Shown here piece by piece: positions 1 to 12,130 of a stretch of DNA of 64,000 nt. A model generated the notes under the pieces. That model had not been told where the DNA came from, did no database searches, and saw nothing but the letters and a program-made list of their open reading frames with translations. Origin of the DNA: Atopsyche davidsoni (Eukaryota > Arthropoda > Insecta > Trichoptera > Hydrobiosidae); the NCBI GenBank assembly GCA_022113835.1, contig JAILWY010000027.1:3040501-3104500 (forward strand), read 5' to 3'. Each line of letters starts with the position of its first letter. Positions within the stretch are counted from its first letter, which is position 1. A program made the position numbers and the translations under genes.

Positions 1-1610
1 AATATCGCCGAGTGCGGGCCTGCCGGGAAATATGCGAGCATACAGATAGGTGTGCAGGCTTTGGCAGCCGTTGAGCTGCACGATCTTTAGAATACCCCTG
101 AAGATGCTCCCTCCCCCCCCCCCCTCTACGGGGACACCAAAACGCCGAAGAACAAAAAACTTCATGTTAACTTCAAACACCAAATTTTGATGTTTAGAAT
201 CTCGAGAGTAAAAGGATGGGAACCGAAACGTCGGAAGGAAAAAATCCAAACCACAGAAGACACCAAGTCCTGCACGAAAACGTATAGCAGCTTAACACTC
301 AAGACACATCAATACATATAGGTGCGGGTCGCAAGTTTTGAAAGCCGTTGAGCTGCTAGAGCTCCCACCACAGAGACCGAAACGTCGGAGAACAAAAAAC
401 TTCATGTAAACTTCAAACACCAAATTTTGATGTTTAAATGGGTAAATGCATGGGAACTGAAACGTCGGAAGGAAAAAAATCCATGCCACAGAAGAAACCA
501 AATCTTGCATGGAAATGTAAAGCAGCTTAACACTCAAGACACATCAATACATATAGGTGTGGCTCGCAAGTTTTGAAAACCGTTGAGCTGCTGGACTTAA
601 CAAAACCCCTGAAGATGCTCCCACCACGGAGACCAAAACGCCGGAGAGCAAAAAACTTCATGTAAACTTCAAACACCAAATTTTGATGATTCGAATCTCA
701 GGAGTAAAAGCACGGAGACAGAAACGAGGGAGGGCAAAAAAATTCAAACCAAATCATCTTGCCTAAATCCTGCATGAAAACACATTTAGGTGTGCTCGCA
801 GGTATTGGCAGCCGTTGAGCTGCTAGATCTTTAGAAAATCCCTGAAGATGCTTTCCCACCACGGAGACCAAAACGCCGGAGAACAAAAAACTTCATGTAC
901 CAACACGCATCGGTGGGTGTTCCCAAATTTGGATGTTCCTTGATGTTTGCTCAGGGGTAATAGCACGTCGGAGGGCAAAAAAATTGAAGCCACATAAGAA
1001 GCCAAATTCTGCATGGAAACGTAAAGCAGCTTAACACTCAAGACACATCAACACATATAGGTGTGCTCGCAGGTTTTGAAAACCGTTGAGCTGCTGGACT
1101 TAACAAAACCTCTGAAGATGCTCTCCCACCACGGAGACCAAAACGCCGGAGAACAAAAAGCTTCATGTAATCTTCAAACACCAAATTTTGATGTTTCGAA
1201 TCTTTGGGGTATAAGCACGGGAACCGAAACGTCGGAGGGTAAAAATATTCAAGCCAGAGAAGAAACAAAATCCTGCATGGAAACGTAAAGCAGCTTAACA
1301 CTCAAGGCACATCAACACATATAGGTGTGCTCACAGGTTTTGGTAGTCGATCTTTAAAAAAAACCCTGAAGATGCTCCCCCGACGAGGACTAAAACGCCG
1401 GACAGCAAAAAACTTCATGTATCAACACGCATAGATAGGTGTTCCCAGATTTTGATGCTCCTTGATGTTTTGAATCTCAGGGGTAACGGCACGGGAACCG
1501 AAACGTCGGATGGTAAAATAATTCAAGCCGAAGAAGAAACCAAATCATCTCGTCTAAAACTTAGCAGCTTAACACCCAAGACATATCAACACATGTAGGT
1601 GTGTTTAGAT
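1..1610. repeat. Decayed tandem array with hammerhead-like cores
   Basis: About six copies of a roughly 240-bp compound unit. Each unit has two halves. Half A contains CTGAAGATGCTCCC, a short hairpin-like stretch and then CCAAAACGCCGG (near 147, 645, 880, 1150 and 1400; a CCGAAACGTCGG version near 388). Half B contains GGGAACCGAAACGTCGG (near 230, 465, 1230 and 1505). Between them recur AAAAAACTTCATGT, CAAATTTTGATGTTT and GCAGCTTAACACTCAAG. CTGAAGA...GAAACGTC is the arrangement of a hammerhead ribozyme core. Half A often has the second core mutated to AAAACGCC; half B keeps GAAACGTC but lacks CTGAAGA. Open frames here are by-products of the repeat. The left edge is cut by the window. Confidence 0.8.
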
Positions 1611-2734
1611 GGTTTTGATTTTTGGTTATATCACTACTTTGAAGTTTTCTGTCCATCTTCAGGGATATTTAAACCCCTTATAAAATTCTTAAAGAACAAT
1701 CTAAGCAACCCATAATATTTACAAAATAAATCTGTCAGAGATCTCATCTCTATATTTACTTTCTAATATTTTTAAAAGTTTTTTAATAATATTATAAATT
1801 ATGTTTTGCGTTAAAGGCCTCTCTGTGTTATTCAATACCTAGAAAAAATGCCAAGAAAAGTTTCCCATAAGTATTCCACCGAAATTTGTGTATTTTTTGC
1901 GGAGATTGTATCTCACGTTATGTTGAGCAGTTGTAATATTGTGGGGAATTTGTAATGCTTTTTTCACATAGTTTTTTTTCTGGTAAAATATTGTATTTTC
2001 GGCTGGAAAAATTTAGTGGAATTTTAAATTAATATTATGCCGTATTCAGCACGCTTACAAAAATATTTTGCAAGAATTGAAATCCTCAGATATTAAAAAA
2101 CCAATAAAAAGAATTACCCAAAATGTTAGTCGTAGGATCAAATCAATAAATACGCTATTTTCCATTCCCGAAATGAGAATTTGATTCATACTTTGTTGTT
2201 TTTCAATAAAATATATTAAATAAAATGTCATATTTACATTTAAAAACCTTCGGAATAATATTTTAATTAATTCTTTTATTAAAAATTTAATTTCGACGTA
2301 TTACAAATGTAAATGAATATTTCTGAGCTAGATATGTTGGTTTGACTTAAATTTAAAAAAAAACAGTGGATCTTTTTTTTGACCTGCACCACAGTAGCTG
2401 TTATTTAAGACATAAATGAGTATAAAAATAAATGTAGGGATTTATCTGCAAATATCGAAAAGAAGGACAGGTCAAGATATTCATAATATCTTGATAATAC
2501 ATGAGTTCTCATTATTTTATCTGTCGCATTGTTTACTTGCACGCCATTGCAAAATGCAATATTTTTTCTAATCGCCCATTGTGAATCGCCATGCTTTTGC
2601 TGATGGCCACCAAAATAGCCGTATATTTTAACTAGGCCAACGAAGTATCCGAAAAGATAACTGAAAATCCATAAAATAAAAACAAACAGCAATAATTTAG
2701 ATAAAACGTATTAATATATACCGTATCTAGAAAC
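1611..2734. other. AT-rich DNA, no gene
   Basis: Immediately after the tandem array there is an isolated TCCATCTTCAGG (about 1652-1663), the inverted 5' core word of the array. The rest is AT-rich with homopolymer runs. Short minus-strand frames at 2405-2820 show no recognisable protein. Confidence 0.5.
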
Positions 2735-2960
2735 AGGCGTTTACGACGGCACTCCGTCTCGGAGCATTCAGAATGGCTCCGTTTCCACTTCCGCCCCGTT
2801 CGCCGCCATTTTTCATACAAAGATGGCGCCCAAATGAGTCCCGCGATTTTACGGCTTGTGATTCAATTCGTTAGACGGGAATTCGTTATCGATATCGACA
2901 GGTAGAGGAAGCGCCGCTGCGAGACGGCGCTAAGCGGGATAGCGCCCAACGCGATTCCAT
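2735..2960. promoter_or_regulatory. GC-rich block with paired YY1/Pho-like sites
   Basis: A GC- and CpG-rich island in AT-rich DNA. CCGCCATTTTTC (from about 2804) and AAAGATGGCGCC (2820-2831) form an inverted pair of GCCAT-type sites, the motif bound by YY1 and Drosophila Pho. A TATCGATATCGA-like stretch lies near 2888-2900. Function is inferred from composition and motifs only. Confidence 0.3.
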
Positions 2961-4849
2961 GAAAGATTTTAACCGATATATTTTCAAAATATACCAAAGT
3001 TATTTCAAAATATCGTTATTCATAATAAAGTTACTAAAGAAATTATAATATAAAGAATGCGTGTTTACAAAAATGTTTTTATGCCACGCAGTTTCTTCTC
3101 ATACTCCCACAGCCTCGATATAACTGTTGTATTGACAATGGCTCTAAATTATTCACATACATTTGTTAAAATATTGTGTTTTTATTGCATACGGTCATGT
3201 GACATATTATAAAACAAATCAAATATAATTGAAAATTTAATAAAGCACGTTGTCTGCTAAAACGTGTCAAAACCGCTGTCGGCGTAGCAGGCCGCCCTCG
3301 AATACTTAAAGCATCCCTATCTAAGCGAATAATGACACAAATGACACGTCCTTAAAATTGTGACGTCACCACACCACCCCCACCCCCACCCCCCCCCCCC
3401 CTAGCCACCCCCTGCCTTCCATCACACTGCGCCCTCAAGACGCGGAGCTATGATATTGCTGTATTAATAATACTCATATAACAAAGAAAACCTACCCTGT
3501 TACTTTATTAATATTAATGTTGTATGTCAAATAACCAATCATAGATTTTCAAAAAAATATTTTAAAATATAAGCATATTACGAATAAATAGTTGGAAACG
3601 CATTAGTATATAGTAATATGCATATTAATAAAACACAAAGTGTACCATTGCTTAACATATCTATTATAAAACCTGTATATATATTCTTATAAACGATAGA
3701 CATTCACTTTGCAAAATATTCCATCAATATTTGTATGTTTAAAAATAATTAACTTCAATTGGTTTTGTTTCAAATGCATATTTAATTAATATACAAAATA
3801 ATATAAATCATCAGTAACTTCATAAATCTAACAGTAGACCAACAAGCAATTGCCTTCTCGTGTCATATACTTGCCAGAACATTGCCATATTTTGCGGTTT
3901 CCCAGCCGCAAGGCAGACGAGCTGTCTCTTACCATGGAGTTATAATGATACAAAGAGGTAGTATTATTATGTAATTTTAATTAATTTTGTTACCGAATGC
4001 CCCAAGAAGTAATCCACATATTGAGTAATATATTTTTCAATAATATGTATTTCAATGGTTTGGCTTTGGAGGTGTACGATTGAATAAATTGTAGTAGTAC
4101 TTGATTATCATTTTAACAGCTTGGATATTTGTTCCAGTCATACACTTGTTGGTTAGTTTGTTTTATTTATTTAAGGTAGTTTTCGCATATATTTAAGGTA
4201 CTTGACTCCAAGATTTCAGAGCAGTATCGCAGTATGAAGTGCGGTTCCACCCCCGTGCGGTTGTGCTGAAAGGAAGATATCTTTACTTGGTGTTTCCTGT
4301 TAGGGGGTGGCGACACACGAGCTGCACTCTGACAATGCTATGTACATGAATACATACGTTGGCTACTCGCAAAGCTGTCTTTATTATTATAATTAAACTA
4401 TTTTCAAAAAAATATATTTGAAAAATCGTTATTTAAATACCAAAAAAAGTGACAAATTAAACTTTGTATAGATTGTGAAACAGATATAAATAATTCGTAA
4501 GTGTTTTTTCATGATCTCTGTAACAGTAAATTTTGATTAATAAGCACTGGGATCAAAAAATTTATGATTTTTTTATATCTGGTTCAATTAGGGGTATACA
4601 AGAATATATTTATTTAATGATATACATATGAGACTTTAAAAACACTTTTTGACTAGCATAAGTATAGCTTGTATATCTTAAGATAATTGATGTTACATAC
4701 TGTCATCAAGTATATACGATAATGTAAGGCTTTTATAGTACACGCTTAAGTGTTACTGCATATCATTTTATAAAAGTTATAAAGCCACTATTATAAGCCA
4801 TTACTTTTAAGTATATTTAGAAAGGGAAGTAAACACAGCCATGTACCCT
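2961..4849. other. AT-rich intergenic DNA with a C-rich tract
   Basis: One TGACGTCA (3361-3368) is followed by a C-rich low-complexity tract at about 3369-3405. No coding potential or recognised repeat is seen. Confidence 0.5.
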
Positions 4850-5215
4850 CTCACTGAATATAAGAGCGCGGAAGTTCCTCTCAGTGCGGTGGCTTCCGAT
4901 AAAGCGAGTAGCTCATTGGAGCAGGCTTCGCTTATCGGCCCGGGGGTTCCATTTTATTAAGGTTCGCTCCAAAATGGACGTTTGATTATTCATAAAACAG
5001 GTGTCGGGTTCGTTGCCGATCGTTCCCGATCATTACCGAGCGCCTCCCGAATTCGAAAGGTAAAAATTTACACTTATCGAAGAAGCGATTCTTTACCTCG
5101 CGACGTGAGATAGGACTTTTCGCGCGGTTGCATCTAACGGAGGCCATTTTTGAAAATGGAGGGCGTCTTAAATTGGTTTCGCGAATTTCCGCTCGGCTGT
5201 GGTGGTTTTAGATGG
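4850..5215. promoter_or_regulatory. GC-rich block, possible conserved non-coding element
   Basis: Moderately GC-rich and free of tandem repetition. It contains several CGAT/ATCGG words, TTTTATTAAGG, a TGATTATTCATAAAA stretch (Hox/Caudal-like TTTAT and CATAAA words) and AGGCCATTTTTGAAAATGGA near 5150, which holds inverted CCATTTT words. No frame of interest. Nothing here proves a function. Confidence 0.25.
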
Positions 5216-5789
5216 CACCGATAAGAGCTTGGTGTTTAAAATATTTGTAAATAATAACGGTTATTTTTTGATATTGAAAACTCACGTACTCTGTAATATC
5301 ATAAATTTTCACTAAAGCTGCTAAATGTTTTATTTTATAAGGTCACCATTTAACACATGCTAAATAAAAGTCCATTCTGATGTCTAAAATCAAGGGCAAT
5401 CAATTTTTTTCACTGATTACGGATAAGCCTAATAAATCATGCAAATAACTTACTATGTAAAAAATATCCTGAAAAACCTCACTACGAGTGTAAGCGAATT
5501 TTTTTTATGTTAATCAATTTGAATTCATTTAGAGTACAGATACGTTTCGGAAAAAATTGCGTTGAGTGAAATTCGCGTATATCGGGGTTTAAGATTAAAC
5601 ATACATACATAATCAAAACTTAATACAAAAAAATACGAATCATTTGAATCAATCACTTTAATTCTAAGAAAACTTTACGCAGTATTACATGTTATTTTTA
5701 CTGAAAAATACATTTATTGTCTTTTGGGTAGCGTTTCTTTTACATTCTTGTAAAAAAACGTTCATAACACCCAACATTGTTTTTAATTG

Positions 5790-6405
5790 CACACATTAAG
5801 CGGGTAACCAAATTGAATAAACTGGAACTGAAATCTAGTCCATACACACTTTGATTTGCATTTTTTAATTTTTTTTCTTCCGTTTAGCAACTTCGAGTTA
5901 GTTATGAGATTTTTGTTAATAAATTAAATGCTATTGTTACACAATAGCATATATATTTTAAGCGGGTAACCAAATTGACTAAACTGATGTGCGAAGCGGA
6001 CAAAATTCGCGTAAAATTGCACGTGTGAAATCTAGTCTATACACTCTTTGATTTGCATGAAGTCAAATAAATCATTTCCTATAAAAAGTTGAACCACATC
6101 ATACACACTTTGCGGATTACTTTGCATCACAACAACACCACTTTGTCCTAAAAATTGTTCAATAATTTGAGGATTATCATTCTCTGACCTTTCCACTTTG
6201 CTCAGAATCACTGGACAGTATTTGTAGAAGTAACATTGACGAATCCTAAGCAAACATTACGCGCTATAAACCTAAAGAGTAAAATGACCTTATGCCGCTT
6301 TTAGAGTAAACACATTCAAAAAGGTATTAATACGCGCCCCGCGTTTAGACAGCAGTCCGCAAAACGGTACTAGTACCCGCCCCGCCTTTAGCGTGTTAAG
6401 AGAAG
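5790..6405 (-). mobile_element. piggyBac-like element remnant
   Basis: A minus-strand frame at 6253-6032 (73 aa) includes FLGQSGV...P.SVYDVVQLFIGNDLFDF. This resembles the start of piggyBac-type transposases (F.G.PG......P.DFFELFF.DELF). A repeated TTAAGCGGGTAACC occurs at about 5797 and 5959, and GCGTGTTAAG at about 6393. TTAA-flanked, C/G-rich ends are typical of piggyBac. No catalytic Asp residues are present, so it is a fragment at best. The assignment rests on a short similarity. Confidence 0.45.
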
Positions 6406-6825
6406 TCAATGACTACATTATGTTCATACACATTCTTAAAATAATAAATTCGCGTAATGCGAATTTTGAAATTCGCGTTATAGTGAAACCGCGCATAACG
6501 GGGTCGCGTAAAGAGAATTTTATATATATTTTTTTAATTATTAATTATTTATGTCTGACGTGAAGAGGCTTTAATTCGGTCCAGGTTGCATGTATTGACG
6601 GAAGCTCGGAGTTGCGAGGGTGGCCGGGACGACCCTCTGTTCGATTTTTTGCATACGGCGGGGCGTTATTTACCCGCGTATTTTGAAATTGAAATTAGAA
6701 CACTGCGGAGAAAGGGGATGCAGGGGGATGTTTTTTGAGAAAATTAAATGTGGAAGAATACTCGCGGTCGCGTAAAGATTTTTTTCAGTCTTTTTGTTAT
6801 ATGGTTGATAAAAAAAATAATTATT
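6406..6825. other. Mixed repeat-like DNA with a pogo/Tigger-like end
   Basis: TAGTGAAACCGCGCATAACG (about 6481-6500), followed by GGGTCGCGTAAA, resembles the terminal repeat of pogo/Tigger elements. A related GTGAAATTCGCGTATATCGG lies near 5567, in opposite context. The piggyBac-like remnant lies between them, so this may be a nest of old insertions. A GC-richer patch at 6595-6680 has no frame of interest. Confidence 0.3.
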
Positions 6826-6828
6826 ACT

Positions 6829-7135
6829 TATATGATTAGGCACAGTAGTTCACACATAAAAGATGATTAAATAAATTCGTGATTTGTGTGGGATTTGAAC
6901 CCACATCCCAAGGCTTACATGGCCGGTGTACTGACCCTTGTACTAACGAATCACATCCATTATTCCAGAATTTTTAACAATCATACTCTACATATGAACC
7001 AATGTGCCCAGGCCAACCAATATTTAGTCTGAACTAATGTGCCTAATCATATTAGTAATAATATAATAAACCCGTAATGGGTAATAAATACGTATCTGAT
7101 TGACGTTCATTCCAAAAAATAGACATAAAAAATAA
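6829..7135 (-). mobile_element. tRNA-like foldback element, copy A
   Basis: Inverted arms ATATGATTAGGCACA (near 6830) and TGTGCCTAATCATATT (near 7038) flank a tRNA-like segment on the minus strand (about 6953-6878). That segment has an A-box-like TTAGTACAAGGGTCAGTACA and a B-box-like GGGTTCAAATCCC, closing in complementary GTGATT/AAATCAC ends. The right side continues with GTAATAAATACGTATCTGAT. Related copies occur at 7.6, 42.1, 45.2, 45.5 and 57.9 kb. This is a SINE- or MITE-like family, not a functional tRNA. Confidence 0.65.
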
Positions 7136-7589
7136 ATATTTTGAAATATATTGTTTTTGTGAAGATCGTCACAGTAAGTACGATTTTGCCTATACAGGTT
7201 TTATTTTTCTTGATATGATTATGTAAATTTTTTCACATATTTTAAATTATCATTTATTATCAATATTTCCTATAAATAAACAAAACTATATATATCATGA
7301 ATTTTGTCTTTTCAGTACTTAATTTATGATGAATATCCAATTTTTTTAACAATTTGAAGAGCTTTTATATAAAAGTAATTACATTGAAAATAAAGGCAGC
7401 TCAATTTTTATTGCATTTTTTCCAAAACTCAACTGAAAAATAGGTAAAATAAAAAAATAATTGTAAAACATAAATTAAAACGGCTGACTTGACTGATTTT
7501 ATCACTTTTGTACGTCGTAACATGTAAACATTAATTTTAAAAAATAGATATCTTGTATTATATCAGGCTTAAGCGGATGTTTATGTATA
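7136..7589. other. AT-rich DNA with a repeat shared with 57.8 kb
   Basis: About 7150-7215 (AAGTACGATTTTGCCTATAC and flanks) is repeated at about 57790-57850, again beside a tRNA-like element, so it probably belongs to a longer version of that family. The remainder is AT-rich and featureless. Confidence 0.45.
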
Positions 7590-7735
7590 ATAACTAATAT
7601 GATTAAGCACATTATTTCACACATTGGAGATGATTAAAGAAACTCTCAGAAAAATATAATCGTGATTTGTGTAGAATCACAAATCACGATGATACTGTAA
7701 TCCACAAAATAGACATATGTATAATAACTAATTTT
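7590..7735. mobile_element. tRNA-like foldback element, copy B (collapsed)
   Basis: It shares TATGATTAAGCACATTATTTC and the ATGATTAAAGAAACTCTCAG segment with the family. The tRNA-like part has collapsed to a perfect 13-bp hairpin: ATCGTGATTTGTG (7659-7671) and CACAAATCACGAT (7678-7690) around a 6-nt loop. Confidence 0.55.
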
Positions 7736-8600
7736 AGGTGTTTGTGTATTTAATATTTTTTTCCCATTTTTTTTGTATTGGTTTTCAGCGTTTTGGTCCT
7801 GATACTGTGGTCATCTAATTCCTCGATACCTTATTTATATTACCTTGCATAACATTAATATTACCTTATTAATACTTTAGTGCTAGGATCAAAACATTGG
7901 AAACCCAAATAAGCCAAAAACCACCATAACAACCATGAACTATACAATACGATATTGGATACAAATAAAGCCGACTTCCTACGTAGTCAATAGCGTCCCT
8001 TTATTTAAGTGGTTTTTTTCTATATAAAAAGCAGATATTTCGACGCTATTGGCTAATTGAAATTCGTTTGTAAAGTGCGTCGTAACACTAAATAGGTTTA
8101 AAAATACCTACTAAAATAAACATTGGTTAGTATAAAATAAATATAAAAATTAATAAATATATAAATACTCCTGGTTTGCAGCCGCGAGCCAGAGCAAAAC
8201 TTAGCGACCGCAGTGATGCTACCGAGCGGGATACCCGCGGAGAAGAAAGTATTAGTTTTAAAACGGAACGAGAAATTCCGGCCACAAAAATAAAAGTAAA
8301 TTATGGAGAGGAGGCCACCGAAATAAATAAACGGTCATGCTTCGTTTGATTTTCAGAACTTCTTTAAAATCTCGACCACCCCGGGGTGGCTTTGCAGGCT
8401 TAAATATGCAAGCAATCGTCGTATCTTTGCAGGCTTTGTTTTTCTCGGAGGGAAAATGTATTGTCACTTGTACGAAAAGAAAGAGATTAAGTTTTAGTAC
8501 TTGTGTTTTTTTTTTTTTTTTGCAGAAGATTAAAAATACGCTCACGCTTAAAATTGTGGCTTGAGTCTTCCGGGGTTTTAAATTTATTGACAATTTATAT
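7736..8600. other. Intergenic DNA, no gene recognised
   Basis: AT-rich, with a GC-richer patch at 8170-8280 and around 8370-8400 (CCACCCCGGGGTGG palindrome). Short frames on both strands at 8258-8620 look like noise. A T17-like run lies near 8505-8521. Confidence 0.4.
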
Positions 8601-8790
8601 ATTAATATTTTTGAGTACAATACCTTTCACGTTGATAATGTTTGATAATGCCAACGTGAAAGGTTGGCGAAACCGGTCACTAATAAAAACGAATATGTGG
8701 AAAATCACTCAAGTATTTTACTCAAAAATATTAAAATGGAATTCCACCAAGTACTCTCTGTCAAAAATATTGAATTCCTTAATTCACATA
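8601..8790 (+). repeat. Ribozyme-like dispersed repeat (TTGATAAT family), 8.6 kb copy
   Basis: TTTGATAATGCCAACGTGAA (8641-8660) continues through GGTTGGC to GAAACCGGTC (about 8669-8678). The stem GCCAAC/GTTGGC is perfect. Downstream come ACTAATAAAAACGAATATGT, CACTCAAGTATTTTA and GGAATTCCACCAAGTACTCT, shared with copies at 41.8, 46.7-47.0 and 61.6 kb. Compared with the hammerhead consensus CTGATGA, the first core reads TTGATAA. Confidence 0.75.
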
Positions 8791-8867
8791 TTGATAGTAT
8801 ATTTACATTATTATTTGTTGTAGAATTGCACAAATGCGGAGATCTAAAGTTATTGACTCAATCTTAA

Positions 8868-10294
8868 ACAAATACTATTTAACTTAAATTAATAAGTTGA
8901 TTAGTAATTATTAGACATATTTTATACTTTACTGTGGCTGTAAGAACTCAAATACTTTTTTTTCTGGTTGCACGTAAAATGATAAGTTGTAACTAATGAT
9001 TATGATGATATTACTATATATAAGATACACTAAGCCACTGTATTAAGAATATCGTATTTCAAGCCTCACCTGTGTTTTGAAAAATTACCTGTTTGGGTTT
9101 TTATATAAAACAAACCTGATTTTTATTATTGGTACAATTGTAATATCTATGAGCCTCTTTTCAATTTTTCAATACATGTTTATATAAGATTGTTTGGTAT
9201 TTGCTTGACTTTTTTAGCCTTATTAATAAGTCTGTGACGTCAGCTTACGGCCTTGAAGTTTATACAAAAGTAGATGGTAAGGGATTGCGGTTGTGGCTTC
9301 AAAAGATAATGGAGAATAGAGCATTGGCATTATTTGTATTCAGGAGGCTCGCTGTCCTCCGTAATAACACACTTCATATAGCTTCAGAGACATTTGAAAT
9401 CCCAAACCCTCTAAATTGACCTCATTCATCATTCATTTTATAACAAAAAATTACATTCGGCAGCCAAAGAATAACTTTCAGGAAAATTCAAATACTACCA
9501 CATATTTTTATTTTTCCTATAAAAACTTACGCTGTACTATATGGTTTTTTATACGCTTTAAAATAGTTTGTCCAGTGATTGGTATTCATATTTATTTGAT
9601 TAATCAATAAAAATTATTGAACAATAATAAATAAATGATTTTCTCAATTATATTTCGATAAAAAAACAAAAAAAGGTTCAAAAAGTAATTTTTTTTTTAA
9701 GATGCGTACTTAGCAAATTAAATATCCAGATAAATTACATATTTATTACAAACAATGTGAATTTCCAAATGTTTATAAAGAGATTTTATTGTCCTTGTTG
9801 TTTTTTTAGCAATTCGATGACTTCAATGTAAATTTTATCTTTTGTGGTTGATGCTTATTATACCCAAATATTATAATTAAAATTATAAAACTTTTTCAAG
9901 AATATTATTAGCATTAAAAAAATTATTATTCCAAAGTTCTTCAGATATACTCGTAGCTATTAATTTTAAGTCACCGAATCTATGTTGTTTTGTCTATAGT
10001 CTATAGTGCTGGGCTAAAATTACAATGAGCTGTTTAATTAGATTGAAAATAAGAGAAAAGTTGCTACTTTGTCATATATATTGACATACAAAAAATATAT
10101 ATTTGACCATGATTTCAATAATAAAATTAAAAATATACTTTATAATCTTAATACGAATACCATTGATTGCGCCTCTAGCTAGGCAATCCGCCTTACGACT
10201 TTAGCTCAGATATTTTATCGCCGGCATATGATTTAAAGGTATATGATTAGATTCCTAGTTTTTGTTCAAATTTTACTATGGATTATAATCACTT
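8868..10294. other. AT-rich intergenic DNA
   Basis: One TGACGTCA at 9235-9242 lies in a slightly GC-richer stretch (9220-9420) with an open frame of 72 codons and no recognised similarity. Otherwise AT-rich without recognisable structure. Confidence 0.4.
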
Positions 10295-10731
10295 TTTTCA
10301 CCAATCGACACGAGCCTGTTTTTGATCTATTGTCAAGTTGTGTGTTATCCAACGCGGACAAATTTTTTTTGCAGCCAAGCGTTTGTGTAATATCTTATGT
10401 ATACTTGTCATACTAATTCCCAAGGACGCCTCTATCTCTCGATATGTAACATGACGATCTTTCATTATTAGTTCACGCACTGCGTCGATGTTTCGTGGCA
10501 CAGCAACTGATTTAGGCCGACCATCTTAATGTCGTCCGTGAGCATACGACGACCATCAAAGACGTAGTGATACACAGTAGTCTTTGATGGTGTTTGATCT
10601 TCAAAAGTCGAACTGAGTTGATCAATGCACTGCCGTTGAGTTAGACTAAATGCATTGTGATAATGACATGAAATTTTTAAAATTGCGCCACACAATAAAA
10701 AAAAATTATTGACAGTCGGATATAAACTCAT
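10295..10731 (-). pseudogene. mariner transposase N-terminal fragment, frameshifted
   Basis: Two adjoining minus-strand frames give the N-terminal DNA-binding half of a mariner transposase. 10731-10500 contains SLTQRQCIDQLSSTFEDQTPSKTTVY (first helix-turn-helix region). After a frame change near 10500 come NIDAVRELIMKDRHVTYREI, then ...SIHKILH...ICPRWITHNLT and QKQARVDW. The catalytic DDD half is absent. It is a truncated, inactive relic, about 9.5 kb downstream of zen exon 3 and unrelated to it. Confidence 0.85.
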
Positions 10732-10739
10732 TCTACAGC

Positions 10740-12130
10740 CAAAGAGTTACATATTCAAATGTAATAATTACTTTTTAAATATTATTTATGTAGGTACCAG
10801 TTCCGGATTCTTAAATAGCAGCCTATGTAATTTTGGGACACCTATATAATCTGAGCATCTGTGGATACGTGGAGTGACCGTACAGTCTCCGTAGGTTAAG
10901 GCTGTTGGGGCTCAGTTCATGCAAGTGGCAGGCTCCTCTGGCAGGAGGCTTATGGCCCATCGCGACGCTCGTCACGGAGCCGGGGCGGGCGTGCGTCCCT
11001 GTCTGGCTCATGGGGGGCGCATGGGGCCTCTCCCTCGGGCGCCAGGTGCCGGTGATGGCCCGAGATGAATAAATTTCATTATTTTCAATATGTGACTTTT
11101 TAAAATGCGAATATACCGACTTGTGTCTCACAAGAAATCTATCCGTTAGGAAAAAAGAAAACCTGCATTATACGGAGCGACTGCAAAAATACACATTATT
11201 ATAAGTATTCATATAACCTCCCTGGAATACGGGGGCTGTATCGGACTTGTAACGGCTACTTGTAATGTGCTTACCTGCATGTTGGCATTTTACGACGCAT
11301 CCCGAGAAAGGTGCGGGAAAGATACTTATGATTTCTTATGTTTTCTTTTGGCATTCCTAAACCAATGTAGCTGTTGTATTTTTGTGTTATAAATGTGTAT
11401 ATAAAGCCGAAGGAGCTCAAATATAAACACCACATCCTCCTCGGTGAGAATTTAACGGTCTCCGACGGCTTCCGGGGCACTCTGTACAAAAAGGAGCGCC
11501 AAGTAGCCAAGACCAGATATGTTGGGATGATTATTGTACCCCATCTTTAGCCCTGAAGTATTTAAACTCAAAATATAATATGTGATGTTAGTCAAATAAG
11601 CCAGCTACCGTTCCTTTGTAATAACTAGGATGTTTTGAATTTATATAAACTCAGTCAAATCACTAAGTTACCACCCGCCCACCACCCCTATCCCCCTCCC
11701 CTCCACCCTTGTTAACTGTTATCTAGTCTTTAATATTTATCTAATTTATTACAACTCATGCTATAAAACGGTTTTTAACACATATTTTCCCTTACACCTA
11801 CAACAAAACACACCAGTAAGAAACAGATGTACGCTACCACCTAAGACACCAAGCTGCAAGCCCCAGAAACTGCGCGCAGGAGCTGGGGCAAAACATACCG
11901 TATTATAAGACATAGCCCTAAGAAGTATTGAAGAAAACCAGTCGTTTGAGTGAACACCTCCTCCACTGCGACCTATCTTTCTTGCGATAAGCTAAGTAAA
12001 GCCAAGCCTAAAAACTTGGTTCCCTGCGTTTGATGCCAACCTGAAAGGTAGGTCGCAAAAATACCCTAAATCCAGTCCTAACAAATAAATACGGTTCCTT
12101 TGTACGAGATCCGTCCCATATAATTATCTC
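10740..12130. other. Intergenic DNA with GC-rich patches, unidentified repeats likely
   Basis: 10860-11060 is GC-rich and non-repetitive. Its minus-strand frame (10823-11131) is low-complexity and not recognised; a degraded retroelement untranslated region is possible but unsupported. 11260-11510 has another unrecognised frame. A C-rich stretch lies at 11670-11710. Confidence 0.3.

Noticed and set aside
6878..6953. Functional tRNA gene
   Set aside because: Box-like sequences exist but the anticodon arm does not fold convincingly and the segment recurs in truncated copies inside foldback elements.
10823..11131. 102-codon minus frame in a GC-rich patch
   Set aside because: Low-complexity His/Pro/Arg-rich translation without a recognised domain; probably an old repeat.
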